Below are positions 47,398 through 60,890 of a DNA stretch of 64,000 bases, in pieces. Both the position numbers and the translations under genes were made by a program. Source of the stretch: Spinacia oleracea (taxonomy: Eukaryota; Streptophyta; Magnoliopsida; Caryophyllales; Amaranthaceae); NCBI RefSeq assembly GCF_020520425.1, contig NC_079488.1, positions 25,174,247-25,238,246 on the forward strand, in the 5' to 3' direction. Below the pieces are notes generated by a model that was not told the origin of the DNA, did no database searches, and was given only the letters and a program-made list of their open reading frames with translations. Position 1 is the stretch's first letter; each line of letters begins with the position of its first letter.

Positions 47398-50300
47398 GGT
47401 ACGGTAGTATGGAGGATCAACGACAGGAAAATGATATTGGACGGCCTATTCGAGTGGAGCGGCCACCCCTGAAAAAGGAAATGCCGACTAAGCAGCAACA
47501 GACGCCGGCTCCAAGGATCACAGGGGATGCCGCCCGGATTTTTGCAGCAGGACACACGCCTCGTCATGCCGCCGAGGTGGAAGTGCTCAGTGAGGAAGAT
47601 GAGCAGGGAAACCGCACACCCCCTAGAGGACACCTGAATCCTCAAGCAGATACAGTAATGGAAGAGAATCCTGACATGCCCGTGTCTGTGGGCACCCTAC
47701 GAGCCATCTTGGCCGAGTTCCAAGCTGACATGGGCAAGACAGTCAACGCTGAAGTACAGAAGAGCATGCTAATTTACACCACCAGAGCGGCTACCAATCA
47801 GGAGAGGCCTGCAGATAATAGACCATCACTTTCTCTACGTCCCCCGAATGTCTGGACCAGGCAGACAGAGGAGGACGTCAGGAGGCGGTTGCCTGGGAAC
47901 CAAGCCAATCAGACCCTGTCTTACCTGCCACGCCGACTGCCCCAACGCCTGGTCGGAGAAACGTCTCGAGGACGTGAGCAGCCACAAGCGGAGCTGGTCC
48001 CTGACTCGGAATCTGACCTTTCTGACATAGGGTCAACCCCCGTCATGCCGGATAGACCTCTACCTCACCCAAATTACACGCACTTGAGTCAGGCGCGCCC
48101 ACGGGGAACCCGATCAAGTCTTCAAACTCGCCGTCATGAGTCCTCCCGGCGTGAGCCGTACTCAATGTACTAGGATCCTGTGTATCACATTCAAGAGGGA
48201 GTGTCCAACCTGGCCCTCGGACATTCCACTCCTTTTGCAGATAATATCATGAGAGCACCGAAGGAGCCTAAGATCAAGCCGCCCAACATCGACTCATATG
48301 ATGGAACTACAGATCCGGATATGCACCTCTTAGCTTACAGGCACCATATGTATGTTCAGGGAACAAATGACTCCACCTGGTGCAAGTATTTTCCGGGTAC
48401 GCTGAAAGGGGTAGCGTCTAAGTGGTTTGAGAGGCTCCCCGCTGGAACCATTCGCACATTTTCTGAGCTTGAGCTACTGTTTTCCACTCGGTTCATGGCT
48501 CACAAGGAAGAAAAGAAGACGAGCATGCATTTGAGTCGGATCCAGCAAGGGAAGGACGAGTCTTTAAGGAGTTATGTGAAAAGATTCAACTTAGAAGCAG
48601 GGCAAATCCCTGATTTGCCGGACGGGGTTGCATTTGATAATTTCATCAGGGGGCTTAAGAAAGGCTCCTTCAAGTTTTACTTGGTAAAGAAAAGTGTACG
48701 AACCATGGCGGAGGTGCTAGATGAGGCCGAGGCCTTTATCCATGCTACGGAAAATTGCAGCGTCCCAAAGGAGCCTCGAGGAAGTGATACTGTTGAGCCA
48801 GCGGCAAAGAAAGAAAATTTTGAGAAGAAGAGCCGGCCTAATGGGACCTGGGCTATTGCAAAAGAGTCAGACAGATTTCCAACAGCTGCTGGTCAGAAGA
48901 GGTCCAGAACCTATGACCGGGAGCGATTTGAATACAACACAGATATGTACACAATTCTGATGGACCTAGGGTCCAAGTTTGAGATTGATCGGCCGTTTCC
49001 CATGAAATCGCCGCCGGAAAGTAGGGACCCCAAGCTGTATTGCCACTTTCATAGTGACATTAGACATGACACTAAGGAATGTAAGAGCCTGAAAAGGGCA
49101 CTGGACGGCCTTGCCGCTAAGGGTTTCTTAAAGAGTTATATCAGCAGAAATACTGGAGGTTCAGGAAAACCGTTCTACAAAAAGAACAAGTCACCTCCCT
49201 CGGAGGAGGATGGAAACTGTACTGATCCGGAGTGTGTGGCCGTCATATCAGGAGGATTGGCCGCCGGAGGGCCAACCATGAGAGGTCACAAAGACTATGC
49301 CAAGCGGCTGGGGCAAGTGATGTTGTCGGGAAAGGCCACAGCCGACCCGTTCCCAAAAGTAGAAATCGGCGAGGCCGACCGTGGAAAAATAGCTACCCCA
49401 CATGACGACCCACTGGTGATCGAGCTGAAAACTGCCAACCTAAGGGTTAGGCGCATCGTGGTTGATACAGGGAGTTCGTCATACATAATTAGCCTTGACT
49501 GCAGCATGATCCCTCAAAAATAGAGAAAATTCACTATCCCATTATAGGCTTTGGGGGTAGTATAATTCATCCAGTCGGCATCATTTCTCTCCCTCTGCGG
49601 ATGGGAAGTAAGAAAGAATTTCGTCAAATGGACGTTCGTTTCCTCATAGTGAAAGATCTGACTGCTTACAATGTCATTTTGGGGCGTCCTACTTTGAACA
49701 GGGCAAAGGTTGTCATCGTTACTCAACTAATGCTCCTAAAGTTTGTTTGTGATGATGGGAGCGTCAGCACTATACATGGTGATCAACCGCAAGCTAGAGA
49801 CTGCTATTTAACCACCTTGAGCCCAGAGGCATGGGGGTCAGGTGAGGAGAAAGATGTGTCAGGTAACAAGCGAAAGTGCAGTGGCACGCAACCCAAATCT
49901 ATGAAAGAAACACTAACTATATCAACGACGCACATGGAAGAGAGACGGCCAGAGGCTGTTGGGGCTCATTACAATGTGGTGTTAAATGTGGACAAACCAG
50001 ACAGAGTAGTGCCCATTGGAATTTCTCCTGACGACCCGCTGGCGGCAGAGTTGGTCCACTTACTGAGAGAATTTGAGGATATCTTCGCTTTTACTGTTGA
50101 GGAGATGCCCGGGATTGACCCTATTGTGGCCGTTCACAAGATAAATGTGGACCCAAATTTTAAACCGGTCCGTCAGAAGAAAAGGAACCATGGGGAAATT
50201 AGAAATCAGGCGGCAGCGGCAGAATTGAAAAAGCTGATGGATGCAAGGTTTATTCGATCTAGCCAATATCCGGACTGGGTTGCTAATGTGGTCCTCGTCC

Positions 50301-53117
50301 CAAAGCCAAACGACACCTGGAGGATGTGTGTGGACTACACCAACCTCAACAAGGCATGCCCTAAAGACAGCTTCCCATTGCCAAAGATCGACAGGCTAGT
50401 CGACTCCACGGCGGGGCATGCCATGATGAGCTTCATGGATGCATACTCGGGATTTCATCAGATTCCTCTGTGGCCTAGAACAAGGGCTATATTGCTACAA
50501 AGTAATGCTGTTTGGGTTGAAGAATGCCCCGGCCACCTTCCAACGTCTCATTAACACTGTGTTCAGTAAACAGCTCGGAAGAAACATTGAAGCTTATATT
50601 GATGATATGATAGTAAAAAGTAAGCAGCGAGCGGCACATATAGCTTATTTGAGGGAGACATTCGAGACCATTCGTACTTACAACATGAGGTTGAATCCAA
50701 AGAAGTGTGTGTTTGGGGTAACGTCGGGTAAGTTCCTAGGTTTCTTGATTGACAAAAGAGGAATTGAGGCCAACCCAGACAAAATCCAGGCGGTAATTGA
50801 TATGAGCTCACCAAAGACGGTAAAAGAAGTTCAGCGGCTTACAGGTTGTTTGGCCGCCCTAGACAGATTCCTTTCCAGGGCCGGGGATAAATGTCACTAC
50901 TTTTTTAGAGCAATCAGGAAGAAGTCCAAGTTTGCATGGTCAGATGAGGCAGAGGCGACACTGGTGAAATTAAAAGATCATTTGCACACATTACCTTGCC
51001 TTGTTAGCCCTTTGCAGGGGGAGATCTTATACATGTATCTCGCAGTATCTGAACACTGCTGACAGAAAGGGAAGGAGTACAGATGCCCGTGTACTTCGTG
51101 AGTCGTGTACTTCAAAACGCTGAAATTAGATACCCAATAGTGGAAAAGTTTGGTCTAGCCTTGTTCATGGCCAGTAAAAAGCTCCTCCCTTACTTCCTAG
51201 CCTACAAATTAGTGGTTTACACTGACCAACCACTCAGGCTGCCGTTCACAAAGTTGGAGGCGTCAGGCCGAATGTTGAATTGGGCTATTGAGTTGAATGC
51301 TTTTGACATTACTTATGAACCAAGGAAAGCCGTCAAGGGACAAGCATTTGCAGATTTCATTGTGGAAATGACGAGGCCTGTCTTTGCCGAGAACACAAAA
51401 ACAGTGTGGACACTTTACGTGGACGGATCATCCACGGAGAATGGATGTGGAGCCGGGATCATCTGTTAATCGCCAGAAGGGGATACTTTTGAGTATGCTA
51501 TGCGTTTTAACTTTCAGGCGTCCAATAATGAGGCCGAATATGAGGCCCTGCTCTGCGGCATTAAAATGTGTAAAGCGGCTGGCGCCGAGGAGATCTTAGC
51601 TCTATCTGACTCTCAACTAATTGTGAGCCAAGTCAATGGAAATTACAAGGCCAGGGATCCGACGATGATTAAGTACATGAAGGCCGTCCACCAAGAGGTG
51701 GAGAAACTGAAAAGCTTTGAAGTAAGGCAAGTACCTCGCTCTGAGAACAATCAAGCTGACGCATTGTCAAAACTAGCCAGTTCTGCATCCTGTGGTACCC
51801 CACGACATGTGTTTTGGGAAGTAAAAGATCAGAAAAGCATTGAGCAAATGGAAGTAGCAACCCTAGACAGAACTTCCACATGGATGGATGACATAATTAA
51901 CTTCAAAATGAATGGAGTCTTGCCAGACGACTCAAGGCAGGCGGCGAAACTTAAGAAAAAATGCTCCTGGTTTGAAATGTGGAACAACACACTTTATAAA
52001 AAGGCCTACTCTCGCCCATTGTTGCGATGTGTGACTCTCGAGAAGGGGCAGGAAATTCTAGTAGACCTTCATCAGGGACTGTGTAGCTCGCACATTGGGG
52101 GAAGAGCCTTGGCAGAAAAAGCACTTCGAACTGGTTATTACTGGCCGACCCTTAAGGATGATGCAATCTCATTGGTCAAGAAGTTTGACAAATGCCAACA
52201 TTTTGCTCATCTGATACATCGACCGGCTCGAGTTCTGACACCCATCACGAGTCCAATACCTTTTTCTAAGTGGGGAATGGACCTCCTAGGCCCGTACACC
52301 CGCTTCCGGAGGTAGGCGTTATGTCATTGTTGCTGTAGATAATTACTTCACCAAGTGGGTGGAAGCGGAAGCACTCAAGAATATAAGAACCAGTGATGTA
52401 AGAGCATTTATTTGGAAAAATATCATGACTCGTTTCGGAATACCACAAGCTATCGTCTTTGATAATGGGCCTCAGTTTGAGACGCCTAAGCTGAAGTAAT
52501 GGTTAGCAGACCATGGCATACACATCTATTTTGCTTCTGTCGGACGTCCCCAAGACAATGGCCAGGTCGAGGCGTTCAATAAAATAATCTCTGAAGGGAT
52601 TAAAAAGAAGCTGGATGAAGCCAAGGGTCTGTGGGCTGATGAGCTGCCAAATGTCTTATGGTCAATCCGCACCACGGCTAAGAACTCCACCGGCGAAACC
52701 CCCTTCTTACTAGCTTATGGTGCCGAAGCCGTCCTACCCATAGAGATGTGTGAACCAACCCTGAGGGTCATGCTATATGACGAGAATGCTAATTGGGAAA
52801 TGATGAAGGTGGCCTTGGACTTCTTGCCTGAGGATAGAGGAAATGCGGCACTAAGACAACAGATGTACAAGATAAGGATGGCGAGGGAATACAACAAGAA
52901 AGTCTCCAAGAGAGTGCTCAAAGTGGGAGATTTCGTTCTCCGAAAAATGGAGTCGACAGGGCGAGCCAATGAGCAGGGTAAGTTGACACCCACCTGGGAA
53001 GGACCCTATGAGATCTATGATGAAGTCAGGGATGGAACTTACCGCATTCAAGACATGCAAGGTCGACCTATTTTGCGCACCTGGAATGCAGACAATCTCA
53101 AGAAATATTTCTTCTAG
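47394..53117 (+). pseudogene. gag-pol: gag-pol of gypsy element 2, multiply disrupted
   Basis: Gag starts at about 47394 (MGRYGSMEDQRQ) and has an in-frame TAG at 48171-48173. The gag domain (WCKYFPGTLKGVASKWFERL) and knuckle-like CHFHSDIRHDTKEC follow, then protease DTGSS, a frameshift near 49510, reverse transcriptase (frameshifting deletion near 50475; YIDD present), a frameshift near 51060, and the second RNase H with a TAA at 51467-51469 inside it. Integrase has a frameshift near 52300 and a TAA at 52497-52499, but the Asp, Asp and Glu codons remain (GMDLLGPY, VFDNGPQF, GQVEAFNK). The end ...ADNLKKYFF matches element 1 (ADNLKKFYI). Domain order is the same as element 1, about 5.7 kb. At least seven lesions make it non-functional and clearly older than element 1. 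Confidence 0.93.
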
Positions 53118-53649
53118 ATGAGTGCTAGTTTCGTCTTATATAGAAGGATCTGTTGCTTAAGGAGCGACCTCTGACGGTCCTGATAGGGTAGTAATCGCTC
53201 TTGTAACCGGCTAAATTTTCCTTACAAAGTTATAAATAATACTACTCTACCTGTTTCATATTATTTATTACTCGCACGTCAAATACAAAATTATTTAAAA
53301 TATGCATACCAAAGCCTAATTGAATGAAGGCCTGAGAAGTGGCCCAGATTAGCACATATTCATAACAAGACTAATTGTTTAAAGCCTAAGAAGTGGCCTA
53401 GATTAGCACTAAGTTGTAGGCTGATCACCTATCCAACTATCACCTCAGCGGCACAACATGCCACTGGGGAGCTTGTACGTAAAAACAAGGTTTTTTCTGC
53501 TAACCGTCCTGCGGCATACTAGCATTCATAATAAGTTTCTATGACTTAATCACCAAAATAGGAATAGGTTGGCAGAAATGTCCCTGCAAACAAAGTTTGC
53601 TTGCTCTAATTCTCATACGGCATAATTAAGTGCCTGCGGCAAGAAAGAC

Positions 53650-53787
53650 CTTGGAACAAAGGTTGCTTGCTCAAAAGTCTTGCGGCAAGAATGACCTTGG
53701 AACAAAGGTTGCTTGCTCAAAAGTCTTGCGGCAAGAATGACCTTGGAACAAAGGTTGCTTGCTCAAAAGTCTCGCGGCCACATTTCT
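53650..53787 (+). repeat. 46-bp tandem repeat, three copies
   Basis: Units of GACCTTGGAACAAAGG / TTGCTTGCTCAAAAGTC / TTGCGGCAAGAAT, nearly identical. A shortened, diverged copy recurs in each 210-bp unit downstream (about 53950 and 54165). Confidence 0.92.
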
Positions 53788-54345
53788 TGTCGTCCATTCT
53801 TTGGTCGTCCACTTCATCTGACGAGCCTGTCTAGCGGCAATCATACCTATTGATTGACTTGCGTCAATCAATCCCATTTTAGACACGCTCGTCAGAAAAA
53901 TGACGACCATACAAAAGCCCTGCGGCATAATTTGCTGCCTGCGGCAAAAAGACCTTGGAAAGGTTGCTTGCTCAATTGTCCCGCGATAACATTTCTTGCC
54001 GTCCATTCTTTGGTCGTCCACTTCATCTGACGAGCCTGTATAGCGGCAATCATACGTATTGATTGACTTGCGTCAATCAATTCTACATTTGACACACTTG
54101 TCAGTTAAAGGGACGACCTTACTAAAGCTTACCGCGACATAATTACTTGCCCGCGGCATAAAGGACCTTGTACCAAGGATGATTTTCTCAAAAGACCAGC
54201 GGTAATGTTTCTTGCTGTCCAGAATATGGCCCGTCCATTTTCCTGACGAACCTGTCTAGCGGCAATCATACCTATTGATTGACTTGCGTCAATCAATTCA
54301 ATGATAGACACGTTCGTCAGAAAAAGTGACGCCCATACCTATTGA
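53788..54345 (+). repeat. ~210-bp repeat, three copies, each with a nested hairpin
   Basis: Spacing is 209 and 216 bases (measured on ATTGATTGAC at 53849, 54058 and 54274). Each copy has an inner hairpin ATTGATTGAC / GTCAATCAAT with a TTGC loop, and an outer stem: 53817-53833 with 53880-53896, about 54026-54039 with 54091-54104, and 54243-54258 with 54305-54320. In copy 3 both strands of the outer stem have changed together (GACGAA / TTCGTC against GACGAG / CTCGTC in copy 1). Confidence 0.88.
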
Positions 54346-54600
54346 TTGGAAGCACCGTCGATAAGAAAAACCAAGTATGGAAAACAGTTAAACACGAGAT
54401 AAGGAAGCAACAAGCAACCCTATTCATAAAACGACGTCCATTGTTAGGCGTACAAAAGTAGCAAAAAATAAAATTGTTGTGTGCTCAGCAGGCACAAAAG
54501 TACACACGCCAGCGGCGCAAAACATAGAAATAGAAATTGTTTTTGCCCTCAAGTATAAGAACACTAAATTAAAAAACTGTTTACAAAGACATGAAGCAAA

Positions 54601-55790
<1,190 letters not shown>

Positions 55791-57795
55791 TGTAGGGGGT
55801 TTTTTTGTTTCAAAACTTGTTTCCCGTTCTACAAGAGGGGCGGTTCTTTAGAGAACCGTAGAATTTTTGTACCTCAAAGGAGTTGCCACCAAACATTTTT
55901 TAAAGTCTCGTTCGGAAAGACCGCAAGTGACTCTATGTTGGATAAGGCCTTGAATCCTTGAAACGGATGGGTGAGATCCGGGCACGGGAACAAGATGCTT
56001 ATTCGGCGAGCTTTAGAAATATTCAAGTACGTTGGCACAACATTGTTTTCGAAAATAAACCCTAGATTAGACTATGTGGGTTTGCATTAAAAGAAAATTG
56101 AATCTCTAATTGTATGGTGGTCACTTTGCTTTAAAGATTGATTTAAGGAACCTAAGGCCGGTTTGTCCAAAAATATCTTTGTTAAGCGTGATGTAACCTT
56201 TGTATTTTGTTGTATTTAGCATGTTGGTGATGAAAGCGATAAAGCAAATAAAGCAACATCACAATACTAAATAAAGTGCGGAATTAGTAAATACAAGACC
56301 CCCTAGAAAAGGACTAGGGAGTAGGTCCACATTGCCTAGAAATGGACTAGGCAAGTAAAGATGCAGAATCGAAAGTGCGGTATTGAAATTGCGGTATTGA
56401 AATTGCGGTATTGAAAGTGCGATATTGAAATTGCGATATTGAAATTGCGGTATTGAAAGGTGCGATATTGAAATTGCAATATTGAAAGGTGCATAATTGA
56501 AATTTGTACCCGGGCACATGAGATTCGAATGCCAAGCGGCTCCTTAAAAATAAGTGCTCCCAACACTAATTCAAAGCCAAAAATCTCAACTTGGGAGCGG
56601 TTGCTCAACCCAAATGTCCTACATTTTGTATGTTAAACTTGAACTTGAAAGCTTGAATACTGAAGTTTTGAACTTGAAATGATTGAAACTTGAACTTGAA
56701 ATGATCCTAGTTTAGGGAAATAACTTTGAATAACCCTAAACATGGTAAGATCTTGAAAATTGAAAACTTGAACTTGTATATTGAAAATGGAGTTTTGAAT
56801 CTCAAAAAGACTAAACCTTTAAATGTTAAATGGTGTTATCTTTGATTACCCCATGTTTGATGGCGATTCTAGTCCAAGAGGTGATTGTAAACAACTTGGA
56901 CATCCTTGAATCTTTGAAAATTGTATTTTGTATTTTGGAAAAGTTTGTATTTTTGGAAAACATGTGTGATTGTTGCAAGTGGTGTTGTTAATGATTAAAA
57001 ACACCAACTTGCTAATCATTTAGAAATCAAAGCAACATAGTAGATTAGAATGGGATTCCGATTTACCTAGTTAGATTTAGGCAAGAGCTCCCAATTGCTT
57101 TTTTTTGAATTTAGGAATTTTGTATGTGTTTTTGAGGAGTTTTTGAGTTTTATTTTGAGGCGTAATGTCGAAATTACGACGTTGTATTGTTGTTCCCCTC
57201 TCCATTATGCTGGAAATGAGGGGTATTTATAGAAGGAATTGGTGCAAGGCACCAGCACACGTCAGCGCAGGGCGCTGGACCAGCGCTGGGCGCTGGTAAC
57301 GTGGCTTGAATGCCGCCAAAGCAAGGACGGGGAATCGTCCTTGTTTCGTCTTGTAGTGTTGTACCTGTTGTACGAATAGTACTAGGTTTGACGTTTTGTA
57401 TTTGCTTGGAGGTTAAGGCATCGTTTAGCGTCTAAAAACAAGCCTTTCTCGGGTTTTTGAATTCCTGTTTTACAGGACGAGGCCCGGCATGCTCGGTTTT
57501 GTGGGTCGGCGTCCGAATTTGACTTGCCTTATATGATTTTGAGTGGAAAAGGCCTAGTAAAACCAATGGGATGGTCTACTAGATGAGATTGTACTTGGAT
57601 TTTGAAATTGATTTTGGAAAATTGTATTTTGTATCGAGAACCGAAAAGGGAACGGTCTCGGGGCTGGATTTTGGATCTTAAATTTGGAAATGTTTTTAGC
57701 AATTGGGATTTCCGCCTGGAGTTACTCCAATCACCTAACAAGGATAATGGTATCGTTTGACATCCCAAAGGGGAGACAAAAATTAGGTGTCTACA
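55791..57795 (-). repeat. LTR of element 3 (probably its 3' LTR, minus orientation)
   Basis: About 2005 bp with TG...CA ends whichever way it is read (TGTAGGGGG ... GTGTCTACA on plus). Orientation is inferred as minus for two reasons. A tract reading AAAGTGGGGGCTTC on the minus strand adjoins the end at 57796, like a polypurine tract. A good TATA box (CTATAAATA) lies on the minus strand near 57220-57230. The five bases before it (CCACC, 55786-55790) should be one target duplication. It contains a 15-bp repeat array. Confidence 0.72.
56365..56500. repeat. 15-bp tandem repeat in the LTR of element 3
   Basis: About eight or nine units of GCGGTATTGAAATT with variants GCGATATTGAAAGGT. The unit length is 15 with one-base slips. 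Confidence 0.9.
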
Positions 57796-57816
57796 GAAGC
57801 CCCCACTTTGACTGAG
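57796..57816 (-). promoter_or_regulatory. polypurine-tract-like sequence next to the LTR of element 3
   Basis: On the minus strand AAAGTGGGGGCTTC leads into TGTAGACACC, the LTR start. A near copy with its flank (GTTAGGAAA, GCGCAARTCAAAGTAT) recurs at 63902-63960 without an LTR behind it. Confidence 0.55.
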
Positions 57817-58844
57817 CGTTCGGTTAGGAAAGCGCAAATCAAAGTATTTCGAAAGGGACGGAGAATGATCAAGATGTTCTGCAATCGAAACCACTCTTTG
57901 TACGCCGGTACCTGCACAAAACAGGCGTTAGAAAAAAAGGATAGAGTCTACCTCGGTGCGGTTGGTGATGACTCCAGTTTGTACTTGTACCTTTCCGCCT
58001 TCAATTCAGGGCGGAGCTTGGCATCGAAAATTTTGAATCTTGAATTTTTGAATACTCGGAGTTAATCCGTTGGGGATGTGCTTTGCTGGGGATAAGAGCT
58101 TTTTACTGGCCCTTAAAATTTGAAATTTCGACTGACTTTCCCGGAGCTTGGGGCCGTTGGGAGTTGGGCGCCTGAGTCGTTGTATTTTTTTGGACTTTGT
58201 ATTCTTGAAATATGCATCTGTTTGTACTTGGAGATACAAGTGTATACCCGTATTTTCGATGGATGGTTCGATGCGACGTTTGATGCTTGGTGCGGAAGAC
58301 CGTAGCAGCAAAGGACGTGCAATCAGCACGGGAGACCGCGCGCGCTGCAGATTCGCGCATGCAGCAGGCAACACTGGGCGCTTGTGCGGCACTTGGCGCG
58401 GGGCTGAGCTATAAAAGCTCCCCTTGCCGTGCCATTTTGAGGTACTCTCTTGAATTCTTTGCTCTTTTCTCTCTCAATGGTCAATTAGGCTCTTCCCTTG
58501 ATCTTGTTCTTGCCTTGTCCATGTAAGTATTTCACGTTTTTGCTTATGAAATAACTCTAGGATTGCATGTAGTTTTGATTTTCTCGTACTTTGAAATGAT
58601 GCTTGTATGCTTAAGCTTGTTGAATCTTGTAGATGACTGTTTGATAGCCACTTGAATTGAACTGTTGGAACTTGTAGATTTGAATCCTTCGAAATTTCTT
58701 GAAAGTATGTTTTTGTACCGGCTTCGGCATGGATAGCCTAGGCGTTGATGTAGAACTTGTATACCTGATTCGGCGTGGGTAGCCTAGGCGTTGGTGTAGA
58801 ATTTGAATACCTGCTTCGGCGTGGGTAGCCTAGGCGTTGGTGTA
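57817..58844. other. spacer between the LTR and the PMD gene
   Basis: No convincing gene. A TATA-like CTATAAAA at about 58409-58416 lies upstream of the PMD gene and could be its promoter. A phrase with CTTCGGCRTGGGTAGCCTAG recurs three times between 58720 and 58845 (about 56-bp spacing). Confidence 0.5.
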
Positions 58845-58966
58845 GAACTTGTATCTTGAACTAGAGGTCCACTGGGGATTTGTCTTGAATTTTCCGCTTT
58901 GTATAGGCCAGTATAGGATAGCCCCCGGTTTAGGATTTTGACACTTTGTATGCTACTTAATTTAGT

Positions 58967-60890
58967 ATGCCTCGTTACACTCGGAGGAAGCTCGCTGAAT
59001 CATCTGTGGTTCGAGCCGCTGAGGAAGACGCTGCGGATGATGAAGCGGCTGCAATAAATGCGTCAGGTGGGGGTATGGTTCAACGAGATGCGCCGACTTT
59101 CCCTGGTACTGGTTGGATCCCTTCCGACCAGGTGTTTCGGCCGGATTGACACTTGTCTCAGCGGCCTCGCGCTGGCATGGTGAGTCTTGTACCGTGCTTT
59201 GAATTTGTATCTTGTAATTGTATAGGTTTTGAGCTAACTCGTTCACCTGTAGGCCGATGGAAAGCCATTCCGTACCTACTGGTCCTTGGTGGAGGTTCAA
59301 AGGGCCTAAGCTCTTCGTGCTGATGAGGAAGCGATGGAGATTTGGTCGCAGATGGGCCTGGCCGATTTCTAGCGTACCATGGGAGGTTCTTCGAAGAGAA
59401 CGGGGATTAAAAACCGTTTGTGGGCTTTGATAATGCGGTGGTGGGATACCACCAACACCTTCTACATGGCATGGGGGGAGATTACTATTACCCCTTTTGA
59501 GTTTGCTATGATTATAGGTCTTCCTTTTTCTAAGAGGAATGTGACCTTTGATCCTGAGCTGACGTGGCGCTCGGCCGCTGCCAAGGACTTGCTCGGCCCT
59601 GTTGTTGACTTGTCTGATGATGATGCTCACGCTTCCGTGAAGGTGATTGTGGAGGCTATCTGTGGTGGGGGTGTGTCCGCGGAGCAGAGGGTTAGGCTCT
59701 TCCTCCTAGCCTTGGTGAGCAGAGTGATGGCCCCGAGTAGGAATAGTCGGGTGCACATCAAATTCTTGTCCGCTTTGCGGGACTTGGGAGCTGTTTCAAG
59801 CTATAACTGGGGTGGCTTGGCATACAGCCACCTTTTGTACGAGATGAAGCGGGCCTCCCGGACTGCACTGGGGAATGACCCGAGCATGGCTGCTCTATGG
59901 AGCGTGCTGGAGGTATTTGAGACTCCTTGTACTTTGTACTTTGTACTTGTATGCTTGTATTTTGAATTTGACTGATGCTTTTCTTGTTCCTTGAAAGATT
60001 TGGATCTATGAGCACTTTCCGACTTTGGCGCCGGAGCGTACTAGAGATGCGGCTTACCCGTATGCTGCCTCTTGGGTAGGAGCGGTGCGCTTGGGTGCGT
60101 CTTTGGCGGCTTCTCGCAGAGCTTGGAGAGTTCTATCCGCTGAAGATGTAATCTTTTGTACTGTTTTGCTCTCTTGTATTTGTATTTGTACTGTTGCCTG
60201 AGTTTTTTGCTTTGCAGATGGTATGGCGTCCTTTTGCCAACGCGGTTGTACCTGTCTCGGCTGCTCGTGCCCATTTCCTGTCTGCGCGGCGGGTTTTTCT
60301 TCCAGGGTTGTACCGCCATATGTGGTATCTGGGGGAGCGAGTGTCCCTTCAACACCATTCGGGGGATAGGCTTGTCCCCAAGGATCCACCGGAGTCCATG
60401 CTGGTTCTGGATGAAGATCTTGCCCTGCTCTATGCGGAGGCTACGACGAGGCTGTTTGCCGCTCTTGGAGGGAGTTTATACACAGGAAGGGGAGCTATGA
60501 CGACTTCCTGAGGAGGCTGGCTCCACCAGTACGCTTCGTACTGCCGGTGAGCTTTGAACCTTGTATTCTTGTATTCTTGTATTCTTGTATTGATTGGATG
60601 ATTGGATGATTGTATGATTGAATGATTGTGTGATTGCATGATTGTATGATTGTATGTAGGAGGAGGAGGTTGATCTTGAGGACATTCCTCATGCTGATAG
60701 GATCCTCCCCTATGAGAATTTGGACGGGGAAGAGGTGGTGGAGACCATTCCTTGGGCTTCTCCTCCGCACCGGAAATCATATGATGCTGTACCTGAGCAT
60801 TATGCCCCTATAAGTACTGTTGTATTTTTGAAACTGTTTGTAACTTTGTACAGGAAAATTGATCTTGAATTTTGTATGCAGGCGCCTCGG
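58967..60890 (+). pseudogene. plant mobile domain (PMD) gene, copy 1, truncated
   Basis: The exons correspond to those of copy 2 but end within exon 6 at the duplication junction. The PMD is best seen in exon 2 (WWDTTNTFYMAWGEITITPF, ITPFEFAMIIGLPF, SSYNWGGLAYSHLLYEMK) and continues in the next exons (IWIYEHFPTLAPERTRDAA; MVWRPFANAVVPVSAARAHF). Lesions are TGA at 59147-59149 (TGG in copy 2), a 3-base loss that makes TAA at 59307-59309, TAG at 59370-59372 shared with copy 2, and the missing 3' exons. The PMD is known from plant transposons and from host silencing factors of the MAIN/MAIL type. Confidence 0.85.
60555..60660 (+). repeat. TTGTATTC / GATTGTAT short repeats in a PMD intron, copy 1
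   Basis: The intron between exons 4 and 5 is made of TTGTATTC and ATGATTGT words. Copy 2 has the same intron (about 62612-62697) with one unit fewer. Confidence 0.85.

Larger units (their letters stand above)
53118..54600. other. pol-antisense gene spacer of gypsy element 2
   Basis: No ORF of interest. It contains a 46-bp repeat (three copies), and a ~210-bp repeat (three copies) with conserved hairpins, both listed separately. Words such as GCGGCA and CTTGCTCAAAAG recur outside the regular arrays. Confidence 0.7.
58845..60890 (+). repeat. tandem duplication, copy 1 (2046 bp)
   Basis: It begins GAACTTGTATCTTGAACTAG, and the same phrase at 60891 starts copy 2. Copy 1 ends inside exon 6 of the PMD gene (GCGCCTCGG), where copy 2 begins abruptly. 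The copies differ by scattered substitutions and small indels, a few percent by eye. Confidence 0.92.

Noticed and set aside
55791-57795. First read as a 5' LTR on the plus strand
   Set aside because: What follows on the plus strand does not look like a tRNA primer site, while the minus strand shows a polypurine-like tract and TATA box; kept as minus orientation with moderate confidence.
58962-59630. 222-codon minus-strand ORF, and its twin at 61008-61292
   Set aside because: Complement of the PMD exons; it crosses the predicted introns and has no recognisable domain.
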